Shown here: piece after piece, positions 1 through 8,720 of the stretch
Layout: the number at the start of each line of letters is the position of its first letter
How positions within the stretch are numbered: the stretch's first letter is position 1
Source of the DNA: SABI01 sp963677695
GTDB taxonomy: Bacteria > Spirochaetota > Spirochaetia > Sphaerochaetales > Sphaerochaetaceae
Assembly (NCBI GenBank): GCA_963677695.2
Contig: CAXXUJ010000001.1
Span: 2,108,001-2,172,000 of the forward strand
DNA: 64,000 bases
Reading direction: 5' to 3'
Notes under the pieces: generated by a model
The model's database searches: none
Seen by the model: only the letters and a program-made list of their open reading frames with translations
What the model was told of the DNA's origin: nothing
Position numbers and translations under genes: made by a program

Positions 1-1136
1 ACAGGGGGGAAGAAGGCATTCTTCTCCCTATCATCGAGGTGCTGATGGATACGGGGTACGGTATCGAAGATATCCTTATCCTCATCGCGACAGGAACCCA
101 TCTTCCCATGGCAGAGCCCGAGATCTGGAAGATGCTCGATACACGAGTTCGTGACATGGGTATCAAGGTGGTCAACCATGACTGTACTGACGATGCCGGG
201 CTCTCCTTCCTCGGTAAGACGAAGAAGGGAACCGACATGTACCTCAATTCACTCTATGTGAATGCAGACCTGAAGATCGCGACCGGTCTGGTCGAAAGCC
301 ATTTCATGGCGGGAGCCAGCGGCGGACGCAAGGCAATCTGCCCCGGAATCATCGGGGAAGAGAGTACGTTCGTCTTCCATGGTGTCCCCTTCATGGCCGA
401 TGCGAATTCACGCGACCTGAACCTCAAGGACAATCTTGTTCATGAGGAGGCGCTCGAGGTAGCAGGAACGGTCGGCATCGACTTCCTTGTCAATGTCACC
501 CTCAACGGGAAATTCCATATCACAGGAATTTTCAGCGGGAACTATATCACTGCCCACCTCAAGGCGGTGGAAAGTATCATCGAACATGTGAGAGTTCCCT
601 CTCCCGCAAGTGATATCGTGGTGACCCACGGAGGCTTTGTAGGCATCAACCACTACCAGGTGGCAAAGTGCGCTGTCGCCTCCCTCGGTGTTCTCAAGGA
701 GAACGGGTACCTCATCATCATTGCCGATACGAACGATCCCACCCACCCTGTGGGAGGAGTGAACTACCAGACGACCATCGCACTCCTGACCAGGATCGGT
801 GCGAAGAACTTCACCCGACTGATCGCTTCAGAGGACTGGACCTTCATTCCCGAGCAGTGGCAGGTGCAGATGTGGTGTAAGGTATTTGACCGTATTCCCA
901 TGGATCACCTCTATTTCTACTCCCCGAGTATGGACCGCCTGTGGAATCCTCTCTTGCCAGGGGTGGACGGTAACGTGTACATTGAAGAGCAGACACCTCA
1001 GGGTGAGAAGTTCTCCCGCTTCGTCAGTGAATCACTGAAGACGATCAGCGCACGAGAGGAGAAAGAGCTTGAAGAGATGAAAGTCACCTGGATCGAAGAC
1101 GGTCCCTATGTTGTTCCCGCTGGAACAGAAGGCTGA
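1..1136 (+). CDS. LarA-family nickel-dependent 2-hydroxyacid racemase/epimerase, 5'-truncated
   Basis: The reading frame is open from base 3, so the true start lies before the window; about 378 residues are visible against roughly 420-430 for LarA. The four catalytic positions of the family are present with the right spacing: the His of IATGTH (codon near base 99), then a His (GLVESH), a Lys ten residues later (GGRK) and a His sixteen after that (FVFH), matching His108/His174/Lys184/His200 of lactate racemase. Lys184 carries the covalent Ni-pincer nucleotide in LarA. Family members racemise lactate or epimerise other 2-hydroxyacids and sugar acids. The adjacent sugar-acid-type genes suggest an epimerase for the locus substrate rather than lactate (inference). 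No larB/C/E cofactor genes are visible here. Confidence 0.85.
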   Translation, partial: RGEEGILLPIIEVLMDTGYGIEDILILIATGTHLPMAEPEIWKMLDTRVRDMGIKVVNHDCTDDAGLSFLGKTKKGTDMYLNSLYVNADLKIATGLVESHFMAGASGGRKAICPGIIGEESTFVFHGVPFMADANSRDLNLKDNLVHEEALEVAGTVGIDFLVNVTLNGKFHITGIFSGNYITAHLKAVESIIEHVRVPSPASDIVVTHGGFVGINHYQVAKCAVASLGVLKENGYLIIIADTNDPTHPVGGVNYQTTIALLTRIGAKNFTRLIASEDWTFIPEQWQVQMWCKVFDRIPMDHLYFYSPSMDRLWNPLLPGVDGNVYIEEQTPQGEKFSRFVSESLKTISAREEKELEEMKVTWIEDGPYVVPAGTEG

Positions 1137-1170
1137 TTCCTTCTCTGCCTGAGTAAGGAAGGCGCGTTAC

Positions 1171-3063
1171 ATGACCAAAATTCTGATCATCGTTCCCTAT
1201 CGTGAGCTGTTCAGCCTGATAGAGGAAGAGATCAAACAGTATGATACCGCAGGATTCGACATTGAACTGACCCATATCTACGGGACGGACCATGAGACCC
1301 TGCGCGGTATCGATGCCGATATCATAGTGGCCAGGGGCATCACCTTCCTTGCCCTTGCCGAACTGAAATCAGACACCCACCTTGTCCCCTTTCTTCCAGG
1401 CCCAAATGACCTCATCGAAGCATTCTACGCAGCAGGCAAACAGCCTGACGGCGATATAGGTCTCCTAGCCGATTCTTCTGATATGTGTGACGCACAGCAC
1501 GTCACCAGCCTCATCGGACGCCATGTGAATCTCTATGTGGCAAACGATCAGGAAGAGATTCACAACGGGGTGGAGTACCTGAAAGAAAACGGGTGTACCA
1601 TCTTCCTTGGCGGTCTTACCTCCTGCCGCTACTGCGAGAGCAAAGGGTATCCCTACGTTCATATCAAGAGCGGACGACACTCGATCAACAGAGCCATCGG
1701 GGAGGCCATAGGGGCTGCCCGATCCCTTGAGAGAGCCAAGGTGAGGATGAACATCCTCACGACCCTGATCAACAACGACAAGGACGCCATGATCGCTCTG
1801 AACAGCAGAGGCCTTGTCGTTGTCGCCAACTCCATGGCCGAGCAGCTGCTCGGCAAGGGGATGATCAATCAGCATATCGGTGAGTTTTACGAAGGGGAAA
1901 TCTGGGAAAAGACCCTCTCCACCGGAACCGGCGGAGAGATCATTAAAAAGATCAACGGTATGCAGATTCTCGTCTCCTCTGTTCCCATCATGACCGGGAG
2001 CGAGGGGCTCGGTGTCCTCATGACCTTCCAGAATATTGAAACAATCAGGTCAGTTGAACGGAAAATCAGAAAGGAACTGAGCAAGAAGGGGCTTATTGCC
2101 CGCTACACCTTCAGTGATATCATCACGAGAAACAAGGAACTTGAGCAGGTTGTCGAGAAGGGGAGGCGCTACAGCAAGGTTGACGGTGCCCTCCTCCTTA
2201 TCGGAGAGACCGGTACCGGTAAGGAACTGTTCGCCCAGTCGATTCACAATGCATCGAAGCGACGCGGTGAACCCTTTGTCGCGGTGAACTGCGCAGCCCT
2301 TCCCGAAACTCTCCTTGAATCGGAACTCTTCGGTTACTCAGAGGGTGCCTTCAGCGGTGCCGCGAAGGGTGGAAAGCAGGGACTGTTCGAACTCGCCCAC
2401 AAGGGGACGATATTCCTTGATGAAATAGGGGAGATGCCACTCAAGCTTCAGGCCAAAATGCTCCGCGTCCTTCAGGAAAAGGAAGTGCGCCGTATCGGGG
2501 GAGATACGATCGTTCCAGTCGATGTGCGGGTGATAAGCGCCACCAACGTCGATATCCCCGAGAAGGTGAAAAGCGGAGAATTCCGTCTCGATCTCTTCTA
2601 CCGTATATCTCTTCTCAATCTCAGACTGATAGCGCTCAGGGAAAGAGTAGATGACATTCCTCTCCTCTTTTCCCATTTTGTCCGCTCCTCCTGCAAGGAA
2701 CAGCATATTGAGGAGCCCTCCATCCTCCCCGAAGCCCTTGAACTGCTCAAGAAATACTCCTGGCAGGGAAATGTGAGGGAGCTGAGAAACGCAGCCGAAC
2801 GCCTTGTCATCCTCCTCACCTCCGATTCCGTAGGAGTTCCCGAGATACTTGAACTCGATATCGCAGCAACGTCCCTGTCAGATGATTTTTCTCTGACGGG
2901 ATCCCTTCCTCAGAGGAATGAGAGGGGACAGGAAACCTCAACCGAAGAACTCTACAAAGGTTTTATTGAGAGCGGAATGTCTCGTGAAGAGTATGCGAAA
3001 AGCATAGGAATGAGCAGGACGACTCTCTGGAGAAAGCTCTCGAAGTTCCAGGGATTGAGCTAA
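1171..3063 (+). CDS. PrpR-type sigma-54-dependent transcriptional activator
   Basis: A 630-residue enhancer-binding protein. The N-terminal ~185 residues resemble the PrpR N-terminal sensory domain, followed by a PAS-like segment (~195-310), an AAA+ domain with Walker A GETGTGKE at 345-352, a GAFSGA loop at 392-397, the FLDEIGEMP Walker B segment, and a C-terminal Fis-type helix-turn-helix (~600-627). There is no receiver domain, so it probably senses a small metabolite directly. The sigma-54-contact loop is GAFSGA instead of the usual GAFTGA. An AAGGAAGG ribosome site precedes the ATG. It lies directly upstream of a sigma-54 promoter at 3258-3275, which it very likely activates. Confidence 0.9.
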   Translation: MTKILIIVPYRELFSLIEEEIKQYDTAGFDIELTHIYGTDHETLRGIDADIIVARGITFLALAELKSDTHLVPFLPGPNDLIEAFYAAGKQPDGDIGLLADSSDMCDAQHVTSLIGRHVNLYVANDQEEIHNGVEYLKENGCTIFLGGLTSCRYCESKGYPYVHIKSGRHSINRAIGEAIGAARSLERAKVRMNILTTLINNDKDAMIALNSRGLVVVANSMAEQLLGKGMINQHIGEFYEGEIWEKTLSTGTGGEIIKKINGMQILVSSVPIMTGSEGLGVLMTFQNIETIRSVERKIRKELSKKGLIARYTFSDIITRNKELEQVVEKGRRYSKVDGALLLIGETGTGKELFAQSIHNASKRRGEPFVAVNCAALPETLLESELFGYSEGAFSGAAKGGKQGLFELAHKGTIFLDEIGEMPLKLQAKMLRVLQEKEVRRIGGDTIVPVDVRVISATNVDIPEKVKSGEFRLDLFYRISLLNLRLIALRERVDDIPLLFSHFVRSSCKEQHIEEPSILPEALELLKKYSWQGNVRELRNAAERLVILLTSDSVGVPEILELDIAATSLSDDFSLTGSLPQRNERGQETSTEELYKGFIESGMSREEYAKSIGMSRTTLWRKLSKFQGLS

Positions 3064-3098
3064 GCAGTACATCATGACCCGAACAAAGCTGTGTTGAA

Positions 3099-3147
3099 TG
3101 TTTCGTATGTTTCAAATGAAACGCAATGAATTATGAAACATGAAACA
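3099..3147. promoter_or_regulatory. Candidate upstream activating sequence for the PrpR-like activator
   Basis: A cluster of related half-sites: TGTTTC at 3099-3104, TGTTTCA at 3108-3114 facing TGAAAC at 3117-3122, then two direct TGAAACA copies at 3134-3140 and 3141-3147. The facing pair forms an inverted repeat with a two-base centre. The cluster ends about 110 bp upstream of the -24/-12 promoter, a normal enhancer distance for sigma-54 activators. Binding by the 1171-3063 product is inferred. Confidence 0.55.
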
Positions 3148-3257
3148 TGCATATAAGGAATTCTTCTTATACTTATAAATTTAAATCATTTAAAATTACT
3201 TATCTAAGATGTTGTAATTGAGTTAGATGATATTAAATATTTTTTAATTTTATCAAC

Positions 3258-3275
3258 TTGGCACGCTGTCTGCTT
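3258..3275 (+). promoter_or_regulatory. Sigma-54 (-24/-12) promoter of the pdxA2-tct operon
   Basis: TTGGCACGCTGTCTGCTT: GG at 3260-3261 and GC at 3272-3273 are separated by exactly ten bases, as in the sigma-54 consensus TGGCACG-N4-TTGCW. It lies about 40 bp before the next gene and follows a sigma-54 activator gene. Confidence 0.88.
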
Positions 3276-3314
3276 TAGTGTATTCGAACACGAAAATAAT
3301 GTAGGCGGTTATAT

Positions 3315-4319
3315 ATGGAAAAGAAACCAGTGCTCGGTATGCTCCTCGGAGACCCGGCAGGAGTAGGATCAGAAATCATGGCAAAGCTCGCTTCAGGCGA
3401 CTTCTTCTCATCGTACTGCAGACCCGTATTCATAGGGGATCTGAGAGTGATGAAGAGGGCTCTTGATATCGTGGGCGCTGATGTGACCTTCCAGGTTGTT
3501 TCATCTGTCGATGATATTGACTGGAATGCTCCGGGATTTCCTTTCCTTGACCAGAGCGACTGCAACCCTGAAGAGACTCCGTTCGGTAAGATCTCGGTTC
3601 TCGGCGGTAAAGTCTGTCTCGACCAGCTCGAGCTGGGTGTCAACCTCTACAAGAACGGCAAGCTGGACGGTTTCTGTTTCACTCCGCTGAACAAGGCTGC
3701 GATGAAAGATGCAGGCTGCAAGGTAGAGAGTGAACACCACTTCATGGCAGCCCTTTTCGAGCATACCGGACCTTTCGGCGAGATCAACGTTCTCGGCGAT
3801 CTGTGGACTACCCGTACCACTTCCCATATCCCCATCAAGGAAGTGTCCGATGCCCTTTCAGTAGAATCTATCATGAGAGCAATGACTCTTGCAGATTACT
3901 CGCTCAGAAAGAGCGGAAAAGCGAATCCCCGTCTTGCACTCTGCGCCTTAAATCCCCATGCTGGTGAAGAGGGGAGATGCGGCAGGGAAGAGATCGATAT
4001 CATTGAGCCTGCAATCAAGGAGGCACAGGAGAAGGGAATCAATGCAAGCGGTCCCTATCCTTCAGATATCACCTTCATCAGAGCTTTCAACGGCGAGTTC
4101 GACGGTGTGGTGACGATGTACCATGACCAGGGACAGATCGCTCTCAAGCTGAAGGGCTTCGATCAGGGAATCACCATCGCCGGTGGTCTTCCCGCTCCGA
4201 TCGCTACCTGCGCACACGGCACTGCCTATGATATCGCAGGTAAGGGAATCGTAAAAACCAGTGCATTCGAGAATGCAGTGAAGATGGTCAGCAAGATGGC
4301 CCTTCACTCTGCTAAATAG
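3315..4319 (+). CDS. PdxA-family 4-phospho-hydroxyacid dehydrogenase (PdxA2-like)
   Basis: A 334-residue NAD-dependent dehydrogenase of the 4-hydroxythreonine-4-phosphate dehydrogenase family. It has the N-terminal GDPAGVGSE motif and three His-containing segments expected for the divalent metal site (SEHHFM, LNPHAGEEG, TMYHDQGQ). In catabolic settings PdxA2 proteins oxidise phosphorylated four-carbon sugar acids (4-phospho-threonate or -erythronate) with decarboxylation. Being first in a sigma-54-driven transporter operon rather than near pyridoxal synthesis genes argues for a catabolic role. No DUF1537 kinase, the usual partner, is seen nearby, so the phosphorylated substrate is unexplained. 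It may instead act on another 3-hydroxy acid. Confidence 0.85.
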   Translation: MEKKPVLGMLLGDPAGVGSEIMAKLASGDFFSSYCRPVFIGDLRVMKRALDIVGADVTFQVVSSVDDIDWNAPGFPFLDQSDCNPEETPFGKISVLGGKVCLDQLELGVNLYKNGKLDGFCFTPLNKAAMKDAGCKVESEHHFMAALFEHTGPFGEINVLGDLWTTRTTSHIPIKEVSDALSVESIMRAMTLADYSLRKSGKANPRLALCALNPHAGEEGRCGREEIDIIEPAIKEAQEKGINASGPYPSDITFIRAFNGEFDGVVTMYHDQGQIALKLKGFDQGITIAGGLPAPIATCAHGTAYDIAGKGIVKTSAFENAVKMVSKMALHSAK

Positions 4320-4327
4320 AGGTGAAC

Positions 4328-4789
4328 ATGGATAACAAGAAATCATTCGGCGTGAGAAGCCTGATTCCGATCATTACTGCGGCGATCGGTGTAGCTTTTC
4401 TCACTCTGGGATTAACCAAATACGGGTTCTGGCACGATGTGAAAGGCCCTCTCCCCGGATTCTTCCCGACCCTGGTCGGAATCGTCCTTGTCGTGATCAG
4501 TGTCCTTGCACTGATTCAGTCCTTCAAGGATCCTTCCAAGCCCGTTCCGATGGAGAACTGGCTTCCCGCTCTCGGAGCTCTGGGAATCATTCTCGGAACC
4601 TTCGTATTCGGGATGCTCTTCTCGATCATCGTATTTCTTATCGGCTGGATTCATTTCTACGAGAAATACAACTGGAAGACAACGATCACAACGACAGTGA
4701 TCATGGTCGCAATCGTTGTCGGTGTATTCATGTTCTGGCTTCAGGTTCCCTTCCCGAAGGGTCTGATCCTTGATGCATTCGCTTACTAA
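4328..4789 (+). CDS. tctB: Tripartite tricarboxylate transporter small membrane subunit TctB
   Basis: A 153-residue hydrophobic protein with about four membrane segments and the TctB pattern: an N-terminal helix, a short loop with PGFFPTLVG, then paired helices. The ATG at 4328 is chosen over a GTG at 4322 because GAGGTGA sits just before it. It is 8 bp after the pdxA2-like gene and 12 bp before tctA, so the genes are co-transcribed. TctB partners TctA in a Na+- or H+-driven importer that receives a carboxylate from TctC. Confidence 0.85.
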   Translation: MDNKKSFGVRSLIPIITAAIGVAFLTLGLTKYGFWHDVKGPLPGFFPTLVGIVLVVISVLALIQSFKDPSKPVPMENWLPALGALGIILGTFVFGMLFSIIVFLIGWIHFYEKYNWKTTITTTVIMVAIVVGVFMFWLQVPFPKGLILDAFAY

Positions 4790-4801
4790 GGGGGAGAGAG
4801 A

Positions 4802-6310
4802 ATGGAAAACTTTATGATGCTTCTCGACGGCTTCCAGGTCGTCTTCACTCTCCAGAACGTTCTTGTAACTATGCTCGGAGCAGTTCTCGGCCTTATCGTC
4901 GGGGCAATGCCCGGTGTCGGTTCGCTTGCAGGTGTGGCACTTCTTCTTCCGCTGACATACCGCTTCAACCCGACCACCGCAATTATCATGCTCGGTGCAC
5001 TCTACTACTCGAACATGTACGGCGGATCATTCAGTGCAATTCTTCTTAACATCCCCGGTGATACCCCTGCGGTCATGACCGCCCTTGACGGGTACCCGAT
5101 GGCGATGAAGAGAAAGAGACCGGGACAGGCGCTCTTCACCAGTAACATCTCCTCCTTCACCGGCGGTCTTATCGGTATGCTGATCCTCACCTTCATGGGA
5201 CCGGCTCTTGCAGACCTCGGTCTGAAGTTCGGACCGGCAGAGATGACGGCCCTCCTCCTTGTCGCGATGACAAGTATCGGATGGCTTGTAGGTAAGAATC
5301 CCACCAAGGGTGTTGTTCTCACCCTCGTAGGTATTCTTATCGCAACGATGGGAATGGATACCCTTACCGGTTCTCCCCGATACGATTTCGGGAACATGTA
5401 CCTCCTCGGCGGTATTCCCTTCACTCCGTTCGTTATCGGATCAGTCGGATTCGCACAGGTACTCAAGCTCGTAAGCGAGAAGAACAACAAGGTGGAAGCA
5501 CATCTCGACCAGAAACTGACGATCAAGGGCTCGCTCCTTACCCGTCACGAGCTGAAGAGACTTCTTCCTCCCGCACTGAGAAGCGGTTTCCTCGGAACCT
5601 TCGTCGGTGTTCTCCCGGGGGCCGGTGCTACAACCGGAAGCTTCCTCGGGTACGCCCTGCAGAAGTCGTTCAAGAGTGAAGAGGAACTGGGAACAGGTGC
5701 TGTTGAAGGTATTGCAGCCTGTGAGGCTGCCAACAACGCAGCTGCTGCAGGTTCCTTCGCACCGCTGCTCGCTCTCGGTATCCCGGGAAGCGGAACAGGC
5801 GCAGTACTCCTCGGAGGACTGATGATGTGGGGTCTCAACCCGGGACCGCTCCTTTTCAGCTCACAGCCAGATTTCTGCTGGGGACTGATCTCATCACTCT
5901 TCCTTGCAAACATCCTGACGCTGGCAATCGCACTCCTGATCATTCCATTTTTGATCAAGATCCTGACGGTACCCATCAAGCTGATGATTCCCGCGATCAC
6001 GGTCGTCTGTATCGTCGGTGCATACAGCACAAGCAATTCGATGTACGGCGTCCTGGTCATGTTCCTTTCCGGTGTACTCGGCTTCGTGCTCGACAGAAAC
6101 GGCTATTCAACAGCACCTATGCTGCTCTCCTTCGTTCTTGCTCCGCTGCTTGAATCAAATATGAGAAAGGCCTTCATCATCTCCCATGGTTCAGTAGATA
6201 TCTTCTTCGAGAAACCGATCTCCATGGTCCTGATGCTGGTTCTGTTCGCAATCATTCTCACTCCGATCGTACGTAGTGTCATCGGAAAAGTAAAAGGCTC
6301 CAGAGGGTGA
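4802..6310 (+). CDS. tctA: Tripartite tricarboxylate transporter large permease TctA
   Basis: A 502-residue polytopic membrane protein of normal TctA length. Diagnostic segments are GAMPGVGSLAGVALLLPLT near residue 40 and the following NMYGGSFSAILLNIPGDTP region, then a second glycine/proline-rich half (GVLPGAGATTGSFLGYAL, ALGIPGSGTGAVLLGG). A GGGGGAGAG ribosome site precedes the ATG. Located between tctB and tctC, it should form the transport channel for an organic acid, probably the substrate of the surrounding enzymes. Confidence 0.92.
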   Translation: MENFMMLLDGFQVVFTLQNVLVTMLGAVLGLIVGAMPGVGSLAGVALLLPLTYRFNPTTAIIMLGALYYSNMYGGSFSAILLNIPGDTPAVMTALDGYPMAMKRKRPGQALFTSNISSFTGGLIGMLILTFMGPALADLGLKFGPAEMTALLLVAMTSIGWLVGKNPTKGVVLTLVGILIATMGMDTLTGSPRYDFGNMYLLGGIPFTPFVIGSVGFAQVLKLVSEKNNKVEAHLDQKLTIKGSLLTRHELKRLLPPALRSGFLGTFVGVLPGAGATTGSFLGYALQKSFKSEEELGTGAVEGIAACEAANNAAAAGSFAPLLALGIPGSGTGAVLLGGLMMWGLNPGPLLFSSQPDFCWGLISSLFLANILTLAIALLIIPFLIKILTVPIKLMIPAITVVCIVGAYSTSNSMYGVLVMFLSGVLGFVLDRNGYSTAPMLLSFVLAPLLESNMRKAFIISHGSVDIFFEKPISMVLMLVLFAIILTPIVRSVIGKVKGSRG

Positions 6311-6357
6311 GTTTACCCTACAACAATACTAAGGATTTTCGAAAAAGGAGAAATCGT

Positions 6358-7335
6358 ATGAAAAAGACATTGCTGTTAATCGCACTCGTCATGATGATGG
6401 TTCTGCCTCTCTTCGCACAGGGAGAAGCTGAACAGGCCGCTTCAGGGGAATTCGTTCCTACCAAGACCATTGAATGGTACTGTACGTCATCACCGGGCGG
6501 CGGTTCTGACCTGTTCACAAGAACAATCATCGACATCATCAAGGCTGAAGGTCTTGCAAACGGTCAGGATATCGTCATCCAGTACAAGACTGACGGTGCA
6601 GGTGAAGTAGGAAGAAACCTCGTTGCCAACACAAAGGCCGGCAAGGCAGACTACACCCTCCTCACATTCAACAGCGGAGACCTTATGCCGATGGTTAAGA
6701 ACACTCCCAACAGAATCGAGAATTTCACACCGCTGTCACACATGGCTGTTGACAAGCACCTCATCTTCGTGAGACCTGATTCAAAGTACCAGACAGCCGA
6801 AGAGATCATCGCTGCTCTCCAGGCAGGTGAAGACATGGTCCTTGCAGGTTCAAAGGGTGATGACATCGCATGTCACGCTGCACTTTCAGAAGAGATCGGC
6901 GTAAGCCCCGACACCTTCAGCTACATTGCACATGACTCAACAGGTGCTGCAATCACAACCTTCCTCGGTGGTCACGTTGATCTTCTGATCTCCAAGCCCG
7001 CTGCTGCAAGCGAATATGTTGCTGCCGGTAAGATCATCCCCGTTCTTGCTCTCTCAACAAGCCGCTTCCCCGGAAACCTTTCAGGCGCTCCCACTCTTTC
7101 AGAACTCGGTTACAATGACGTTGAAGTTCCCAACTGGAGAAGTGTTGTCGGTGGTGCGAACATGAGCGACGAAGCTAAGGTCTTCTGGTCAGGCGTATTC
7201 GAGAAGGTCAGCCAGACTGACGCATGGAACACAGGCTACATCGACAAGAAGAAGCTCGTTCCCGATTACATGGATTGGCAGGAATACAAGGCATATGCCG
7301 ACAAGTTCCAGGCTGATTACCTCGCAACACTCTAA
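6358..7335 (+). CDS. tctC: Tripartite tricarboxylate transporter solute receptor TctC
   Basis: A 325-residue extracytoplasmic receptor. The ATG at 6358 is preferred because AAGGAG lies at 6345-6350 and the protein then opens with a signal peptide (MKKTLLLIALVMMMVLPLFA) followed by an acidic linker; an in-frame ATG-type start near 6307 would bury the signal. The Bug/TctC fold is shown by the early SPGGGSD motif, which contacts the bound carboxylate, and by the GAGEVGRNL region. It is followed immediately by a strong hairpin, typical for a receptor made in excess over its permease. Confidence 0.9.
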   Translation: MKKTLLLIALVMMMVLPLFAQGEAEQAASGEFVPTKTIEWYCTSSPGGGSDLFTRTIIDIIKAEGLANGQDIVIQYKTDGAGEVGRNLVANTKAGKADYTLLTFNSGDLMPMVKNTPNRIENFTPLSHMAVDKHLIFVRPDSKYQTAEEIIAALQAGEDMVLAGSKGDDIACHAALSEEIGVSPDTFSYIAHDSTGAAITTFLGGHVDLLISKPAAASEYVAAGKIIPVLALSTSRFPGNLSGAPTLSELGYNDVEVPNWRSVVGGANMSDEAKVFWSGVFEKVSQTDAWNTGYIDKKKLVPDYMDWQEYKAYADKFQADYLATL

Positions 7336-7352
7336 ATCAAGAGTAATGAAAG

Positions 7353-7388
7353 CATCGATTCCGGCTCTGCCGGGATCGATGTGTTTTC
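7353..7388 (+). terminator. Intercistronic hairpin and short U-tract after tctC
   Basis: A 13-bp stem (CATCGATTCCGGC with GCCGGGATCGATG, one G-T pair) with a three-base loop TCT, followed by TGTTTTC. It sits between the receptor gene and the downstream racemase-like genes, so it probably acts as a partial terminator or mRNA stabiliser, giving receptor mRNA in excess. Confidence 0.7.
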
Positions 7389-7401
7389 AGGAGAGACAGC
7401 T

Positions 7402-8064
7402 ATGAAACGGGTTGCAATCATCTACACGGTACGTCCTGTACTCAATACCTTCTCTGATCAGCTCGCAGCCCTGCTGCCCTTCGAAGTGAAATTCCATCAC
7501 CTGTTTGATGACTTTCTTGCAAGCGATCCTCAGGAGAAGGGTGAATTCACACCCTTGAACCAGAAACGCCTGGAAAACGACCTGAAGAACTGCGAACTGA
7601 CAGGAGCTGACCTTATCATCACCACCTGTTCCACCCTCACCCCTGCAGTTCAGACACTGAGACAGTTTTTTTCAACCCCCATCATAGCCATCGATGACGC
7701 GATGTGCATGGAGGCTGTGAAAAGAGGTCCCAGGATCACCGTCCTGGCGACGGCGAGATCTACCATCACTCCGACAGTCGATCATATAAAGGACGAAGCT
7801 GAGAAAGCGGGTGCCTCTGTGACTGTCACAAGCAGTGACGATGAGATCGCCTATGAGGCGATGAAGAGGGGAGACCTGGCTACGCATGATGAGATGGTGC
7901 TTGAGCGGATTACTCAGGTGAAGGATGCCGATGTGATCGTTCTCGCCCAGGCCTCGATGGCTCATCTTGCTGTTCAGGGAGAGAAGGCAGCAGGGGTTCC
8001 AGTTCTTGCCAGCACTCCCTTGTGTCTCGCTTCGGTTGCAGCTATGCTCAAGGAACTGCCATGA
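7402..8064 (+). CDS. Asp/Glu/hydantoin racemase superfamily protein (copy 1)
   Basis: A 220-residue protein of the two-cysteine racemase superfamily. One Cys lies in ITTCSTLTP (~residue 71), the other in the C-terminal STPLCLASV, as expected for a two-base racemase or maleate-isomerase-like active site. The start at 7402 follows CAGGAGA; the longer GTG version at 7381 would overlap the preceding hairpin. It overlaps the next gene by four bases (ATGA) and is clearly related to it. The substrate is unknown; a hydroxyacid or amino acid epimerisation is possible. Confidence 0.75.
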   Translation: MKRVAIIYTVRPVLNTFSDQLAALLPFEVKFHHLFDDFLASDPQEKGEFTPLNQKRLENDLKNCELTGADLIITTCSTLTPAVQTLRQFFSTPIIAIDDAMCMEAVKRGPRITVLATARSTITPTVDHIKDEAEKAGASVTVTSSDDEIAYEAMKRGDLATHDEMVLERITQVKDADVIVLAQASMAHLAVQGEKAAGVPVLASTPLCLASVAAMLKELP

Positions 8065-8720
8065 AACATATTATAATCATACACACAGTGAAAAGCGTCT
8101 ACGAGACCTTTCCCGTTGACCTGAAGAACGCCCTCGGTTCTGATGTCCTCATCGACAACATTGTCGATGAAGTGCTCGCAAACGATCCGGCAAGGAGGGG
8201 AGGGGAATTCACCGCTTCCAGTCTTAAAAGACTCTATATGCTCATGATGAGCGCAGAGGAAGCGGCCCCGGACCTTATCGTGGTCACCTGTTCCACCCTC
8301 TCTCCCTATATCGACCGTCTCAGGGAATTCATCAGTGTCCCTGTCATGGCAATCGATGATGCGATGTGCTCACAGGCCGCAGAGTCCGGAAAACGCATCT
8401 GTGTCCTGGCAACTGCCCAGTCCGCGCTTCCCCCTGCTGTCGATAAGACGAAAACATTCGCTGGAAAGTTGGGTAAAGAGGTCACCATCGATGGGTTCTG
8501 CAATCCCGATGCGATAGCTGCACTGAAGAACGGGGACAGGGAGACTCACGACAGACTCCTCCTTGAACTTTCAGATAAGGGGAAGGGGTATGACGTGATC
8601 GTTCTCGCCCAGGCCTCCATGGCTCTGATGCGAGAAGAAGTTGAGTCCTTTACGGGGGTGAAGACCCTCAGCTCCCCACAGACCTGCATCGCCGCCGTTT
8701 CAAAGGCAATGGAGGCATAG
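8061..8720 (+). CDS. Asp/Glu/hydantoin racemase superfamily protein (copy 2)
   Basis: A 219-residue paralogue of the preceding gene. Both begin MK followed by IIHTV/IIYTV, share DLIVVTCSTL/DLIITTCSTL and the DVIVLAQASMA block, and both keep two cysteines (VTCSTLSP and PQTCIAAV). The ATG at 8061 overlaps the upstream stop as ATGA, so translation is probably coupled. The pair looks like a tandem duplication that has diverged; the products could form a heteromer or act on two substrates. Confidence 0.75.
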   Translation: MKHIIIIHTVKSVYETFPVDLKNALGSDVLIDNIVDEVLANDPARRGGEFTASSLKRLYMLMMSAEEAAPDLIVVTCSTLSPYIDRLREFISVPVMAIDDAMCSQAAESGKRICVLATAQSALPPAVDKTKTFAGKLGKEVTIDGFCNPDAIAALKNGDRETHDRLLLELSDKGKGYDVIVLAQASMALMREEVESFTGVKTLSSPQTCIAAVSKAMEA

